Source: Planctomycetaceae bacterium
GTDB lineage: Bacteria > Planctomycetota > Planctomycetia > Pirellulales > Pirellulaceae
DNA: 44,517 nt
NCBI GenBank assembly: GCA_002862205.1
Contig: PKCN01000143.1
Coordinates: forward strand, 1 to 44,517
Reading direction: 5' to 3'
The position numbers and the translations under genes were made by a program. Positions 26,826 through 35,664 of this stretch are shown here, piece by piece. Below the pieces are notes generated by a model. It saw only the letters and a list, made by a program, of their open reading frames with translations, was not told where the DNA came from and did no database searches. The first letter of the stretch is position 1; every line of letters starts with the position of its first letter.

Positions 26826-28165
26826 GTGATGCTTGCTTTGCTGCCGGGAACGGGAATCGTGTATCGGCCGTCCGTTGTCGGCTCAACTGGGGCAGAATCC
26901 TCAAGTGAATGCAAAGCATCGGTGTTCGCCAGCTGCGTTTTGCTATTCATCGCATCATTCCATGTCACGCGTTTGCCGCTGTAAGTTGCCATCCTGCCCA
27001 TGATCGCCGTCATCGTGCTGTAGGCCCCGTAATCACACTCGTTGGGGAAGCGACCAGCACGTAGAGCCGAAAATAAGGCATGCTGTTCCTGCTGGCAGCC
27101 CTGGCCGCGAGTCTCGGGGCTGTTGCCCTCCCACTGCTTCACTCCACTGCGGTCTCGGATCACCGAGCGGCTAATGTCCGCCACGCCCGTAGTTCCGTGT
27201 ACATGCTCGCTGATGCTGTTCCAGCATCCTTGAATATGCCGACACTGACTCAGCAGTTTGAGCCCGTTGCTGTAGGTGTATTCAATCATGTGATGGTCAA
27301 AAATCTGCCCGTGTTCCGGCCCCGTCCGCACCGCGCGGCCGCCCACACCCTGAGCTTCGATGGGATAGCTCTGAGCTACCCAGTTGATAATGTCCAAATT
27401 GTGGATGTGCTGCTCGTCGATGTGGTCGCCACCCAACCACGTGAAGTAGTACCAGTTTCGCAATTGGTAACTGAGTTCCGTCTGTTTTTTCTGTCTCGGG
27501 CGAACCCAAACTCCGCCACCGTTCCAATAAGCCCGGGCAAAAATCAGGTCGCCGATGGCACCGCGGTGAATTTGTTCAATGCACTGCTGGTACTGAACCT
27601 CGTGCCTGCGTTGCAGTCCCACCTGCACCGCAAGACCTTTCTCTTTTGCGAGTTGGTTTGCCGCGAGAATCCGGCGGATACCTGGAGCGTCTGTGGCAAC
27701 CGGTTTTTCCATGAAGATGTGTTTGCCTGCAGCAACTGCTGCCTCGAAATGCTGTGGTCGGAAACCTGGTGGGGTCGTCAGGAAAACGACGTCAGCATCA
27801 CTTTCCATGACGGATTTGTAGGCTTCAAGCCCGTCATGACGTTGACCATCACACTCAACCTTATCTGAGTGCATTCCCTTAATCGTGCGATAGGATTTTT
27901 GCAGGTTGTTATTGAACGCGTCAGCCATCGCGACAAGTTTGACACCTCCACCACTCGTATTGAGAGCTTGAATTGCCGCGCCGGTTCCCCGGCCACCACA
28001 ACCAATCAGGCCCAGTTTGATCGTGTCACTGCCCATTGCATGCGCGGATTGGGCGACGCTCAGGTTGCTGCCACCAATCGCACCGCCCGCCAGCATCATG
28101 CTGCCATTCTTGATGAACTTACGACGAGTCGCTGTCGTGTCTTGGGATGTGTTTTCTGACTTCAC
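26822..28165 (-). CDS. Tat-exported Gfo/Idh/MocA family oxidoreductase
   Basis: An NAD(P)-dependent sugar or polyol oxidoreductase of 447 aa. The N-terminus has a twin-arginine signal (TRRKFIKNG, then a hydrophobic segment to AHA), so the enzyme is probably exported already folded with its cofactor. The Rossmann motif is LGLIGCGGRGTGAA, and the family EKP signature is HIFMEKPVATDA, whose Lys is the presumed catalytic residue. The C-terminal domain includes WYYFTWLGGDHIDEQHIHNLD, frequent in planctomycete members. The substrate is unknown; a glycan-derived sugar fits the sulfatase-rich context. The coding ends of this gene and the glycosylase overlap by 4 nt. Confidence 0.92.
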   Translation of the reverse strand: MKSENTSQDTTATRRKFIKNGSMMLAGGAIGGSNLSVAQSAHAMGSDTIKLGLIGCGGRGTGAAIQALNTSGGGVKLVAMADAFNNNLQKSYRTIKGMHSDKVECDGQRHDGLEAYKSVMESDADVVFLTTPPGFRPQHFEAAVAAGKHIFMEKPVATDAPGIRRILAANQLAKEKGLAVQVGLQRRHEVQYQQCIEQIHRGAIGDLIFARAYWNGGGVWVRPRQKKQTELSYQLRNWYYFTWLGGDHIDEQHIHNLDIINWVAQSYPIEAQGVGGRAVRTGPEHGQIFDHHMIEYTYSNGLKLLSQCRHIQGCWNSISEHVHGTTGVADISRSVIRDRSGVKQWEGNSPETRGQGCQQEQHALFSALRAGRFPNECDYGAYSTMTAIMGRMATYSGKRVTWNDAMNSKTQLANTDALHSLEDSAPVEPTTDGRYTIPVPGSKASIT

Positions 28166-28416
28166 GTTTGCTTTTAGGGGGTGTGCGACAGGTCAAAATT
28201 CAGATGCAGGGACTCAGAATCAGGTTTTCAGAGGAATGACATGCTCAGCCAGAAGGCGTGGTCTGCGACTGTTCAAAATTCGCGGTCCTGAAGTTGGCTG
28301 CTTGTTCGTGACCGGTTTGCCACGTTAGCGTATCTTCTGCCACACCCGACCTCTGCCGGTTTTCCGCTGACGAAACGATCCTATTCTACGGGTGCGATCA
28401 GCTTGCTGCCACTTAT

Positions 28417-29856
28417 TTATCGCTGGGGAGTCCGTGCAGGTTCCGCATAGACCGGTTGGGGGAGCGTCTCGGGCCTTCGCAGGACAGTGGCTTGGATGAT
28501 CGAATCGGGCGGTTGAACGATCTCGCCTTTTTCCTTCTTTTTATTTGGGTCGACCCGGCGAAGACGTGAGATTGCGTTCATTCCTTTGATGACACGTCCG
28601 AATACAGTTTGTTTTTCGGAAGCCGAAACCACAGGTAGCAACAGGATCGTGAACTGGCTGCTACCGGAATCCGGGAAGAAATTGCCCGCGTCGTCCTGTG
28701 GGATTTTTGCCATGATGAGAGAACCTCGCAGCCCGTGGCGAGCATCCGCGCGTTGGTGCTCGTCCTTGATGAATTCACCAGAGTTGCCAAGGCCATCACC
28801 AGCGGGGTCGCCCGACAAGGCAAGCATATCCTGAATCACCAACTGGAAATCAAGCTCCTCGTAAAATCCATTTTCAACAAGTTTGATGAAGTGTGAGACA
28901 GCCGATGGGGCCTGGTTGATGTAGAGTTCGATAACAACATCACCTTGGGTTGTCTTCAAGAGAACTTGAGGCAGGTTGTCGTCCGCGGCTTCCTTCTCTC
29001 GAATCTCCATTTCCTGCTTGAACTTTTTTTCATGCTCGTCCAGGAAAAAACGCAGCGCAGCATCTGTGTCATTGAATTCTTTGTCACCCAAAACCTCAGG
29101 TTTGGTAAGGACGTCATAGATCTTTCTGGCCGTTTCAAATTGTCCAGTGGTCACCGCGGATCTCGCAGCAGCTTTCCAGATGTACTCAAGCTGCGAATTA
29201 TTGTCCATCAGAAAGGTAGCACCTCGCAGGGTGGAACTGTCGTAAATACTGTTTTCGAAACGATGCTGGATCATGGTGACAAGAAAGGTGATCGCATCTT
29301 CGTTGTATTCGCCGATCATGCTGAGATTCAAAGCAGCTTCGTAGTTTTCATCCAGTCGCTGTTGAACAATATTGCGTTGCTCGAAGAACAGTGTCCTGGC
29401 AGCCGGGGTACGGACGTCGCGATTCAGATAGCGAACAAAGGTTTCCCGCTGGTCGGCAATCGCGGTGGCAAGATTGGCACGGGTTTTCTTGTAGGCAGCA
29501 GCTCGCTTGTCCAGTTCAGCAACATACTCCGGGTCCTGCATCAATACTTTGCGATATTCTTCGGGGCTCATGTCCTCTGGCTGTCCCGCTTCTGCCGGGC
29601 CAATCTTCCCCGGGGACGCGAGCGGCGGAGCAGCCAATTCAGCGTTAGAGGCAGGTGCGGTAGGGGACGCAGGAGACACCTGCCCCGCATTCCCGGTTTC
29701 CACGACGACAGGAGGGTTGGTCCCCACGTCAGCAGCGACCGCAGTATCCGGCTCGGTGTCAGGTTCCTGCGCCGAGGAGTGGGATGCCACCCAACTGGTC
29801 GACATCGCCCAAGCCAGCATCGCAACGGAAAAAAAGCAGCGGGCAAGCCAAATCAT
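28417..29856 (-). CDS. Secreted cyclophilin-type peptidyl-prolyl isomerase with N-terminal extension
   Basis: An exported 479-aa PPIase. From the ATG at 29856 the N-terminus is a signal peptide (IWLARCFFSVAMLAWAM), followed by a Pro/Ala-rich linker and a long helical region (EEYRKVLMQDPEYVAEL and later FETARKIYDVLT) of unknown role. The cyclophilin domain starts near residue 297 with VLLKTTQGDVVIELY and continues through NFFPDSGSSQFTILL and KQTVFGRVIKGM. The expected FHR of canonical cyclophilins is FQLVI here, and the Trp of the cyclosporin site is not evident, so isomerase activity may be reduced. The frame is open to 29913, but those residues do not fit a signal peptide. No clear Shine-Dalgarno. 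Confidence 0.88.
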   Translation of the reverse strand: MIWLARCFFSVAMLAWAMSTSWVASHSSAQEPDTEPDTAVAADVGTNPPVVVETGNAGQVSPASPTAPASNAELAAPPLASPGKIGPAEAGQPEDMSPEEYRKVLMQDPEYVAELDKRAAAYKKTRANLATAIADQRETFVRYLNRDVRTPAARTLFFEQRNIVQQRLDENYEAALNLSMIGEYNEDAITFLVTMIQHRFENSIYDSSTLRGATFLMDNNSQLEYIWKAAARSAVTTGQFETARKIYDVLTKPEVLGDKEFNDTDAALRFFLDEHEKKFKQEMEIREKEAADDNLPQVLLKTTQGDVVIELYINQAPSAVSHFIKLVENGFYEELDFQLVIQDMLALSGDPAGDGLGNSGEFIKDEHQRADARHGLRGSLIMAKIPQDDAGNFFPDSGSSQFTILLLPVVSASEKQTVFGRVIKGMNAISRLRRVDPNKKKEKGEIVQPPDSIIQATVLRRPETLPQPVYAEPARTPQR

Positions 29857-30005
29857 GTAAATTGCGGGGGTGTGAGAAAATGGAGTCCGAAATCCATACG
29901 CTTGGGATGGCATTTACGTTCGTTTGATTCGAGCCAATATTTTGAGGGAAAAACCGTGATTGGGGGATGGTGCTGAATTTCCAACACGGTCGCTATACTC
30001 TGGGC

Positions 30006-30701
30006 ATGAACTCTCCGAGAAAAAATACACGCCGTAGCAAGAGCGGCGCAACGATCAAGCCGTCCGGCTCGTCAAAGTCCAAACACGCAGGCGGCTCCAA
30101 ATCGTCAAAGCCTACCAAGCTTCGCGTGATCGGAGGGGACATGCGTGGGCGGATCATTCATTATCACGGGGAAGAATTCACTCGGCCAATGAAGGACAAT
30201 ATTCGAGAAAACCTGTTCAATATTCTTGGAAAAGCAGTGAAAGGGGCGATCTGCTTCGATCTGTTTTCTGGCACAGGTGCGATGGCATTTGAGTCGCTCA
30301 GTCGTGGTGCTGTCTCTGCAGTCTTGGTTGAGCAAAATCGTCAGGCCGTCAAGTTCATCAACAAGACCGCCGATACACTCGATCTTCAATCACGGCTTCG
30401 CGTCGTGACCGGTGACACCTTTCGGCTGGCAGCAAACTTGCTCAAGCCACCACAAGATGACACGCCGTGGATCGTTTTTCTATGCCCTCCCTACATTCTG
30501 TGGGAAGAATCGCTTGAAAGTTTGAATCGGATGATTCAATTGACTCTCGACCATGCACCGCCCGGGAGCGTCTTGGTCGCTGAGACGGAAAAAAAGTTTG
30601 ATGCGACCAAACTGCCGCCTGCAGAGTGGGACTTTCGTGAGTATGGAGGCACTCGTTTGGCCTTCATCGAACCCGCCATGAAATGTGGACTGCGGATGTG
30701 A
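30006..30701 (+). CDS. rsmD: RsmD-like 16S rRNA (guanine966-N2)-methyltransferase
   Basis: A SAM-dependent methyltransferase that modifies G966 of 16S rRNA. From the ATG at 30006 it is 231 aa, with a Ser/Lys-rich basic N-terminal extension of about 35 residues before KLRVIGGDMRGR. Family motifs are RPMKDNIRENLFNIL, the SAM-binding DLFSGTGAMAFESLSRGA and the later VAETEKKFD. The catalytic motif IV, normally DPPY/F (or NPPY), reads LCPPY, with Cys in place of the acidic residue. That could be a lineage variant or impair activity. The gene is on its own between the divergent PPIase and a small membrane protein. Confidence 0.85.
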   Translation: MNSPRKNTRRSKSGATIKPSGSSKSKHAGGSKSSKPTKLRVIGGDMRGRIIHYHGEEFTRPMKDNIRENLFNILGKAVKGAICFDLFSGTGAMAFESLSRGAVSAVLVEQNRQAVKFINKTADTLDLQSRLRVVTGDTFRLAANLLKPPQDDTPWIVFLCPPYILWEESLESLNRMIQLTLDHAPPGSVLVAETEKKFDATKLPPAEWDFREYGGTRLAFIEPAMKCGLRM

Positions 30702-31037
30702 TCCGTGGGTAGCCCCCAAAAGTATCCCCACTTTCCCTGATTGCTCGGCCGATACACAGGCCAGCTCGAAACTGGCAACTCTGGCTCGGGGGGAAATCTC
30801 GTTCACTCAGCATAACTCCCGGTTTAACGCTCCTTTGAGGAACTGGGTAGCTGGTGATTCATGCCAGCCGCAAAGCCTCTGGTTCTTGCAAATTCAAGTT
30901 TTCTGGCCGCATATCCCTCCCATTGCCCCCAGGTCTCCAATGCTGCGTCGTCGGACTTGCCTTCACTGGTTGCCATGCAGTATCAACAGTTTGTTGGATT
31001 CCCGTTCTGGTTCCGTACTCTGGCATTGTGATCCGTC
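30702..31037. other. Intergenic region downstream of rsmD
   Basis: About 336 nt. I see no gene, terminator, RNA or repeat that I can support. Confidence 0.45.
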
Positions 31038-31328
31038 ATGTCACGTTTTTTCTTCGGTATGTTGACCGGTGCTGCTCTGCTCTACGTAGCCATGCACTTC
31101 CACTTCGTTCGTGGTGACGGCGGCGTCTTTCTGGTTCCAAAGACAAAGAGCAGTCTTTCTGACGTCTACGTCGATATTCGTGATTTCCGACTCGATCATT
31201 GGAAAGCCCACCGACCTTTGGCCGAAGCGATCATGGTGAGCAATCAAAAGCATCTCTCAAAAGAAACGCCTCCACTTGCATTTCGCGATACAGTTGAAGG
31301 TGTTGTCAGTGGTTTGCTGAGCCGATAG
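31038..31328 (+). CDS. Small single-pass membrane protein, function unknown
   Basis: A 96-aa protein with one N-terminal hydrophobic segment (FFFGMLTGAALLYVAMHF) followed by a short soluble part (FLVPKTKSSLSDVYVDIRDF and LAEAIMVSNQKHL). The look, a short anchor followed by VPK and DIRDF motifs, resembles small proteins I associate with planctomycetes, but I cannot name a family. It could be membrane-anchored facing the periplasm. No clear Shine-Dalgarno precedes the ATG. Coding status is supported by the coherent amphipathic composition and by the absence of any better overlapping ORF. Confidence 0.65.
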   Translation: MSRFFFGMLTGAALLYVAMHFHFVRGDGGVFLVPKTKSSLSDVYVDIRDFRLDHWKAHRPLAEAIMVSNQKHLSKETPPLAFRDTVEGVVSGLLSR

Positions 31329-31900
31329 CGTCTCGCATGTTGGTGGAGAGACCAGGGTGCAGTGTCTTGCTGTCTCTGTGAGCGGTGTCTCTGTAAAAAA
31401 GGGTCGTTGTTCACAACGTGATTTGTGGGAGATCACATCCCGCTCCCCAACGCAACTCCAAACACAATTTTGAATTTCCAAGGCCGATATTATGTCGTGG
31501 TTGGATAACGCTGGGGTGGCTTCCTGTTTCCACACTCAAGTTACAGTGGCGTGTTGTTCATTACACGGCGTCAGGTCACGATAACCCATTTCGCTCCGGT
31601 TGCCGCATGACAACGTAACCGTCAATCGCGTCATGAATCGCATTGCGGTCATGATTGGCTTTGCGTGCGTGACTGTTTTCCCATGCATGACCCTTGTTTC
31701 CTGCAGGATTGCGCCATCGCATGCGATGTGTCATCTGAGTAATTCGGTCTAGTTGTTCATGTTTGAAAACCGATCGCCTCTTAAGTTGGGAATCCCAAAC
31801 CAACCTCTTTTACCTCCCGTCGCCTTCATGTTCGGATGCCGCCCATGGCTGATGTCCGCACTTGTCGGATCCTTGGTGGCAGCTTAGGAACTCCGTATCC
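31329..31900. other. Gene-free stretch between two small membrane-protein genes
   Basis: About 570 nt. A near-duplicate gtgtctctgt motif lies around 31362-31395. The short ORFs on both strands have no motif or initiation signal. I see no RNA gene. Confidence 0.45.
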
Positions 31901-32188
31901 ATGTCCATGTATCGAAACCGTTACTTTCTGGCAGGGCTTCTCTTGATCCTGCTGGGAATTCAATTCCGAATGGTCGATTCGTTCGTGCTTAACGAGCACG
32001 CGACCCGAGCTCTCGCCCGAGTATCAAAGAGTGGGGCGGTGGCTGACACGTCGAGCATGAGTTCGATGATGTTGGGCATTCACCCAAATCCGACAAAACG
32101 GGTAGAACCACCGCGTTGGCTTGGATTGGCAATGATTACGGTTGGCGCGATTGTCAGTTTTCACGCGATCGCCATTCCGAAGACCTGA
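31901..32188 (+). CDS. Small two-helix membrane protein, function unknown
   Basis: A 95-aa protein from the ATG at 31901, with aggaa upstream at about 12-nt spacing. Two hydrophobic helices are visible: YFLAGLLLILLGIQFRMVDSFVL and LGLAMITVGAIVSFHAIAI. The loop between them (about 45 residues, including VAD-TSSMSSMMLGIHPNP) is hydrophilic, so both ends are probably on the same side. An ATG two codons later is an alternative start. I recognise no family. A long gap with an 18-bp inverted repeat follows. Confidence 0.62.
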   Translation: MSMYRNRYFLAGLLLILLGIQFRMVDSFVLNEHATRALARVSKSGAVADTSSMSSMMLGIHPNPTKRVEPPRWLGLAMITVGAIVSFHAIAIPKT

Positions 32189-32610
32189 CATCGTCAGCTG
32201 GTGGTGCATTTGCTCAACGAGGGTGCCGCTGACGTACCCCGCCGCGATCTCCTGCGTTCGTGGTTGAGTGATTCCGATGCAGAGAACGATCACGCTCTTT
32301 CCCATTGGTTTCGTAAATCAGTCTGGCGAGCCGAATGGGCGTCGCCCTCGTGTTCTCTCCACTCAGGTTATTGATTAAAATGGTTCTTTGCGGCACCCGG
32401 ACCTACCCTCCCACCGGATGCCGCCCGGATCGGTCGCGTGCAGAATTTACCCTCCCGTCTGCACGCGACCGATCCTACCCGCAACGTCCAAGAGGCAAAC
32501 TTTCGGATTCGTAGTGGGTCGGGGCCGCGTCAGCAGAATGCTGGCGAAAATGGAGCAGCGAGCTTCGCAAGGGTACTATCGCATTCCACCCATCTGGTTG
32601 ATTGACTGTC
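32189..32610. other. Intergenic region with a strong inverted repeat
   Basis: About 420 nt. The main structure is the 18-bp perfect inverted repeat at 32427-32475. taccctccc occurs both just upstream of it and in its loop. No gene is supported. Confidence 0.5.
32427..32475. repeat. Perfect 18-bp inverted repeat with 13-nt loop
   Basis: Arms 32427-32444 (ggatcggtcgcgtgcaga) and 32458-32475 are exact reverse complements, with loop atttaccctcccg. Stem stability would be high. No T-tract follows on either strand, so it is not a canonical terminator. It could be an RNA hairpin, a REP-like palindrome or a protein-binding site. Confidence 0.9.
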
Positions 32611-33327
32611 ATGGATATCTTTACCACTCGCAAGCATCGGCAATGTAAATCGGCTGTCCTTCAACGATTAGCACTTGGCGTTTCCGGTTTGAAACTTCCT
32701 GCATTGCCCAAGGTTGTCCCGAGCGTCTTGGGCTGGTTTGTCCTGATCGCCTTGGTCTGGGGGGCTGCGGGGGCAGTTGAGTTTCTGGATGCCGCTGAGC
32801 CTCAAAACCCACCGCCAACAATGTCTCAAAGTGATGGGCGATTTCTTGGCTACACGCGGCTCAGAGAAGGCACCCGCGTGCCGGCAACCCTCGGCACGGT
32901 CGTCGCATTGGGACCGCGCAGGTGGGCGTTCATTCCAGCTGCCCGGCCTGTGGTCGAAATGCCGCAACCCGTCACCCAATCCGAGTCAGTTGAGATTACG
33001 GTGACCCAGCAGAATGGAACGGTAACCCGCCGTGTCGATTCGCTGACGCTTTCGACGAAAGTTCCAGCCGGGCGGGGGAGTGCCGCTGCTTCTGCCTTGA
33101 GGCAGGCAGTTGACTCGGATGCAGAGCAAGAAAATCGTGAGCAGATTGTGCTTATTACCGAAAATCTGATGCTTCAGAGAATTGTTCAAGCAGTCACCGA
33201 AGACGAACTTGATAGCTCGTGGCAAGTGACTGGCCAGGTGACTGAGTATTTTGGGGAAAATCGACTCACCATTTTGACTGCTCAGAGGGCTCAGGCAAAG
33301 CAGCTCGCGCCCGCGGTGGAGCGCTAA
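32611..33327 (+). CDS. Uncharacterised protein with one N-terminal hydrophobic segment
   Basis: A 238-aa protein (from the ATG at 32611; the frame is open from 32602). A basic N-terminus is followed by one hydrophobic segment (VLGWFVLIALVWGAAGAV), which could be a signal or an anchor, and then a soluble part. Segments GRFLGYTRLREGTRVPATLG and ALGPRRWAFIPAA suggest a compact beta-rich domain; ENLMLQRIVQAVTEDELDSSW and VTGQVTEYFGENRLTIL form the C-terminus. I recognise no family. The AEPQNPPPT after the hydrophobic segment is consistent with signal peptide cleavage and a periplasmic location. It is flanked by a long upstream gap. Confidence 0.68.
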   Translation: MDIFTTRKHRQCKSAVLQRLALGVSGLKLPALPKVVPSVLGWFVLIALVWGAAGAVEFLDAAEPQNPPPTMSQSDGRFLGYTRLREGTRVPATLGTVVALGPRRWAFIPAARPVVEMPQPVTQSESVEITVTQQNGTVTRRVDSLTLSTKVPAGRGSAAASALRQAVDSDAEQENREQIVLITENLMLQRIVQAVTEDELDSSWQVTGQVTEYFGENRLTILTAQRAQAKQLAPAVER

Positions 33328-33544
33328 TTGCAAGCGAAACGCGATGCTTTGAGGGTTGCGCAAAGTAGCCGGCCGTCTTCGTCGGGAATTGCCCAATCTA
33401 ACGCCCTGCGACGCCGTGCCACGTTGTTGTCTTGAACGTGAATTGCTAGCTTATGCACAGTGCGGGACGGGGGGCTGGGACGGAAACTCAGCGGAAAATC
33501 GCTCGTCATGCTACTGTCCTAAAACAGTCTCACTGGGCGGATTC

Positions 33545-33898
33545 ATGAGTCAGGCAGAAATTAGCAAGAACGGTTTCGAGGCACAGTGCCGTGTGCTTTC
33601 GTTGTCACACAAAACCCTCAACCAAACCGGGGCCCTGAAAGATTGCATGGGGGTTCTTGCTGAGCTGGCAGAGGAGGCCGATTCTGGTGGCCCCACGCCT
33701 ACCTTGTTCGTCGATATGTCGGATATCGAACGGATCACCAGTGAAGGGCTCAACGAGCTGATCGGTCTCAATAGTGAGGCCCGAGGCTCAGGCGTTTCAG
33801 TGCAGTTGCTCGATGTTTGCCCCGCCGTTCGCGACGTGTTCAAGCTGACGAGGCTCGAGAGAATGTTCGAGTTCGGTACGCTCGAATCGAGCACGTGA
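33545..33898 (+). CDS. STAS-domain protein (anti-sigma factor antagonist-like)
   Basis: A 117-aa single STAS domain from the ATG at 33545. The strand-helix segment FVDMSDIERITSEGLNELIGL corresponds to the region where SpoIIAA-type antagonists carry the phosphorylated Ser or Thr before an SxGL turn; here Thr-Ser-Glu-Gly-Leu supplies it. SGVSVQLLDVCPAVRDVFKLTRLERMFEF is the typical C-terminal half. The likely role is binding and releasing an anti-sigma factor kinase, but no partner kinase or sigma factor is beside it. The longer frame from 33356 lacks initiation signals. Immediately downstream is a 15-bp tandem repeat. Confidence 0.82.
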   Translation: MSQAEISKNGFEAQCRVLSLSHKTLNQTGALKDCMGVLAELAEEADSGGPTPTLFVDMSDIERITSEGLNELIGLNSEARGSGVSVQLLDVCPAVRDVFKLTRLERMFEFGTLESST

Positions 33899-33910
33899 AG
33901 GGGCCAACCG

Positions 33911-33963
33911 AAATACGGCGAATCCAAACACGGCGAATCCAAACACGGCGAATCCAAACACGG
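33911..33963. repeat. 15-bp tandem repeat, three and a half copies
   Basis: Unit aaacacggcgaatcc at 33911-33925 (one mismatch), 33926-33940 and 33941-33955, followed by a partial copy to 33963. It lies between the convergent STAS and pheS genes. Confidence 0.93.
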
Positions 33964-34126
33964 TGTGGTTGCGGCATTGATACGCCCAAGCGAACCGGCA
34001 CCTTCCGCTAGCGTGATTGCGGCAAGCGTCTTCCCTGTTCGCGAAACAGTCGCTGCTCAAGCAAAGCACGGTTGTCTGCGAGATTCCTGATTTGTCCCAT
34101 GAGAGACTAACGGTGTTTCCGGGATG

Positions 34127-35158
34127 CTAGAACTGCTGCAGGAAACGCAGGTCGCCACTATACAGATCGCGGATATCCGTGATGCCGTGCCGCCGCATGC
34201 AGAGGCGTTCTACACCGAGCCCGAACGCAAACCCGCTGTACACCTCGGGATCGTATCCAACGGCTTCAAACACAGCTGGGTCAACCATCCCAGCTCCTCC
34301 AAATTCAATCCAGGCACCGTTCCAATAAAAGTCGACTTCGACGCTTGGCTCGGTGAATGGGAAGAAAGACGGGCGAAATCGGATTTCGACGTCGTCCCCA
34401 AGGTAATTCGTCGCAAACACCCGCAAAACGGTTTTCAAGTTCGCCATCGTGACGTGTTTATCGACCAGCAACCCTTCCATTTGATGAAACATTGGGAAGT
34501 GCGTTGCATCCGGTGCATCAGGCCGATACACCCTGCCCAGTGAGATGACACGCACAGGGGGTTGTTTGTTTTCCATCACCCGGATCTGAACCGTGCTGGT
34601 TTGGCTGCGAAGCAGTTGGCTTCCCTCCCGCGTTCGATCTCCTGTACCGCTCTTCGCGGTTGCCAGATAAAAATTGTCCAGGGGATCTCGAGCAGGGTGA
34701 TCTTCGGGGATATTCAAAGCGACAAAGTTGTGCCACGGGTCTTCAACCTCTGGGCCTTCGGCTGCCTCAAATCCCATTCGTCCCATGATTTCCATGAGGT
34801 GATTGATCGTCTGGGTCACGGGGTGGACGTGCCCGATGGTGGGCCGCGTTCCCGGCAGGCTTGGGTCGAAGGTGGGGTCCGCACCCGTGGAGTCAACGCT
34901 GCCCAGTCGTTCCTTTGCGTTTTCAAACGTGCTTTGAACGTTTGATTTGAACTGGTTAAGCCTCATGCCGGCCGTCTTGCGGTCGGCTTTGTCAATCGAC
35001 CCCATCCGTTTCTGCACATCGCGAAGTGCACCGCTCTTTTGCCCGAGGTAGCGCACGCGGGCCACCTCAAGTGAATCAGCATCGGAAGCCGTCTCGAAGG
35101 CTGATGAAGCCTCCTCTTCCATACCATCCAAGGTCGATAAGAAGTCCTGAAGCGACAT
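34127..35158 (-). CDS. pheS: Phenylalanine-tRNA ligase alpha subunit
   Basis: The catalytic alpha subunit of the alpha2beta2 phenylalanyl-tRNA synthetase, 343 aa. The N-terminal coiled-coil arm (residues 1-90, EVARVRYLGQKSGALRD) is followed by the class II core: motif 1 around HPVTQTINHLMEIMGRMGF, motif 2 near VRVISLGRVYRPDAPDATHFPMFHQMEGL, and motif 3 at GFAFGLGVERLCMRRHGI. It starts three bases after the rplT stop (TAGCTCATG), so it is translationally coupled to the ribosomal genes. The usual partner pheT does not follow; the next gene on this side is the convergent STAS protein. pheT must be elsewhere. Confidence 0.97.
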   Translation of the reverse strand: MSLQDFLSTLDGMEEEASSAFETASDADSLEVARVRYLGQKSGALRDVQKRMGSIDKADRKTAGMRLNQFKSNVQSTFENAKERLGSVDSTGADPTFDPSLPGTRPTIGHVHPVTQTINHLMEIMGRMGFEAAEGPEVEDPWHNFVALNIPEDHPARDPLDNFYLATAKSGTGDRTREGSQLLRSQTSTVQIRVMENKQPPVRVISLGRVYRPDAPDATHFPMFHQMEGLLVDKHVTMANLKTVLRVFATNYLGDDVEIRFRPSFFPFTEPSVEVDFYWNGAWIEFGGAGMVDPAVFEAVGYDPEVYSGFAFGLGVERLCMRRHGITDIRDLYSGDLRFLQQF

Positions 35159-35161
35159 GAG

Positions 35162-35530
35162 CTAGGCCGTCGCGGATTCCGCGAGCGATTCCTTCACCTT
35201 GTCACAAATGTCTTTGAAAGCCGCAGCATCGTGGATCGCCATTTCGGACAAGGTTTTTCGATCCAACTCGATGTTGGCAAGCTTCAAGCCATAAATGAAC
35301 TCGCTGTATCGCAAGTCATGCTGACGTGTCGCAGCATTGATACGCGTAATCCAGAGCTTTCTGAAGTCACGCTTGCGGACGCGACGATCGCGAAATGCGT
35401 ATGCACCGCTTCGCAGCAGAGTCTCTTTGACCGTTCGCGTCAGTTTTCCTCGACCGCCACGGTAGCCCTTGGCTCGTTTGAACAGACGTTTTTTTGACTT
35501 GTTTCTTGCTGAACCGATTGTGGTACGCAT
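35162..35530 (-). CDS. rplT: 50S ribosomal protein L20
   Basis: A primary 23S rRNA-binding ribosomal protein that also autoregulates its operon in many bacteria. The product is 122 aa from the ATG at 35530, slightly longer than E. coli L20 (118 aa). Typical blocks are [44 protein letters not shown] and [24 protein letters not shown]. It sits between rpmI and pheS on the minus strand. The gap to rpmI is 273 nt, far longer than usual, and contains a palindrome. No strong Shine-Dalgarno precedes the ATG. Confidence 0.97.
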   Translation of the reverse strand: MRTTIGSARNKSKKRLFKRAKGYRGGRGKLTRTVKETLLRSGAYAFRDRRVRKRDFRKLWITRINAATRQHDLRYSEFIYGLKLANIELDRKTLSEMAIHDAAAFKDICDKVKESLAESATA

Positions 35531-35644
35531 GGTGCTTTCAATGCCTTGAATTAATTGAATGCTGCTTGGTTGACTGTATTTCCAACTCAGGTCCCAGGAG
35601 CAGTTCCGCGATGATCGGAAATCCTGAAGTTTTACCCAGCTGAA

Positions 35645-35664
35645 TTGAAGGAACATTCCTTCAA
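35645..35664. promoter_or_regulatory. 20-bp hyphenated palindrome in the rpmI-rplT gap
   Basis: Perfect 9-bp arms ttgaaggaa and ttccttcaa flank the centre ca. On the coding strand it lies about 115-135 nt before rplT. It could be an operator, a hairpin attenuating or stabilising mRNA, or a site for L20 autoregulation; the sequence does not decide. Confidence 0.6.

Noticed and set aside
27080-27868. 262-codon plus-strand ORF
   Set aside because: Antisense to the Tat-exported Gfo/Idh/MocA gene; no recognisable motif.
28945-29976. 343-codon plus-strand ORF
   Set aside because: It is antisense to the cyclophilin-type PPIase gene, has no domain, and its composition reflects the opposite strand's codon bias.
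31576-31803. 75-codon minus-strand ORF between the two small membrane-protein genes
   Set aside because: It starts without a ribosome binding site and has a His/Arg/Asn-rich, low-information composition; no support as a gene.
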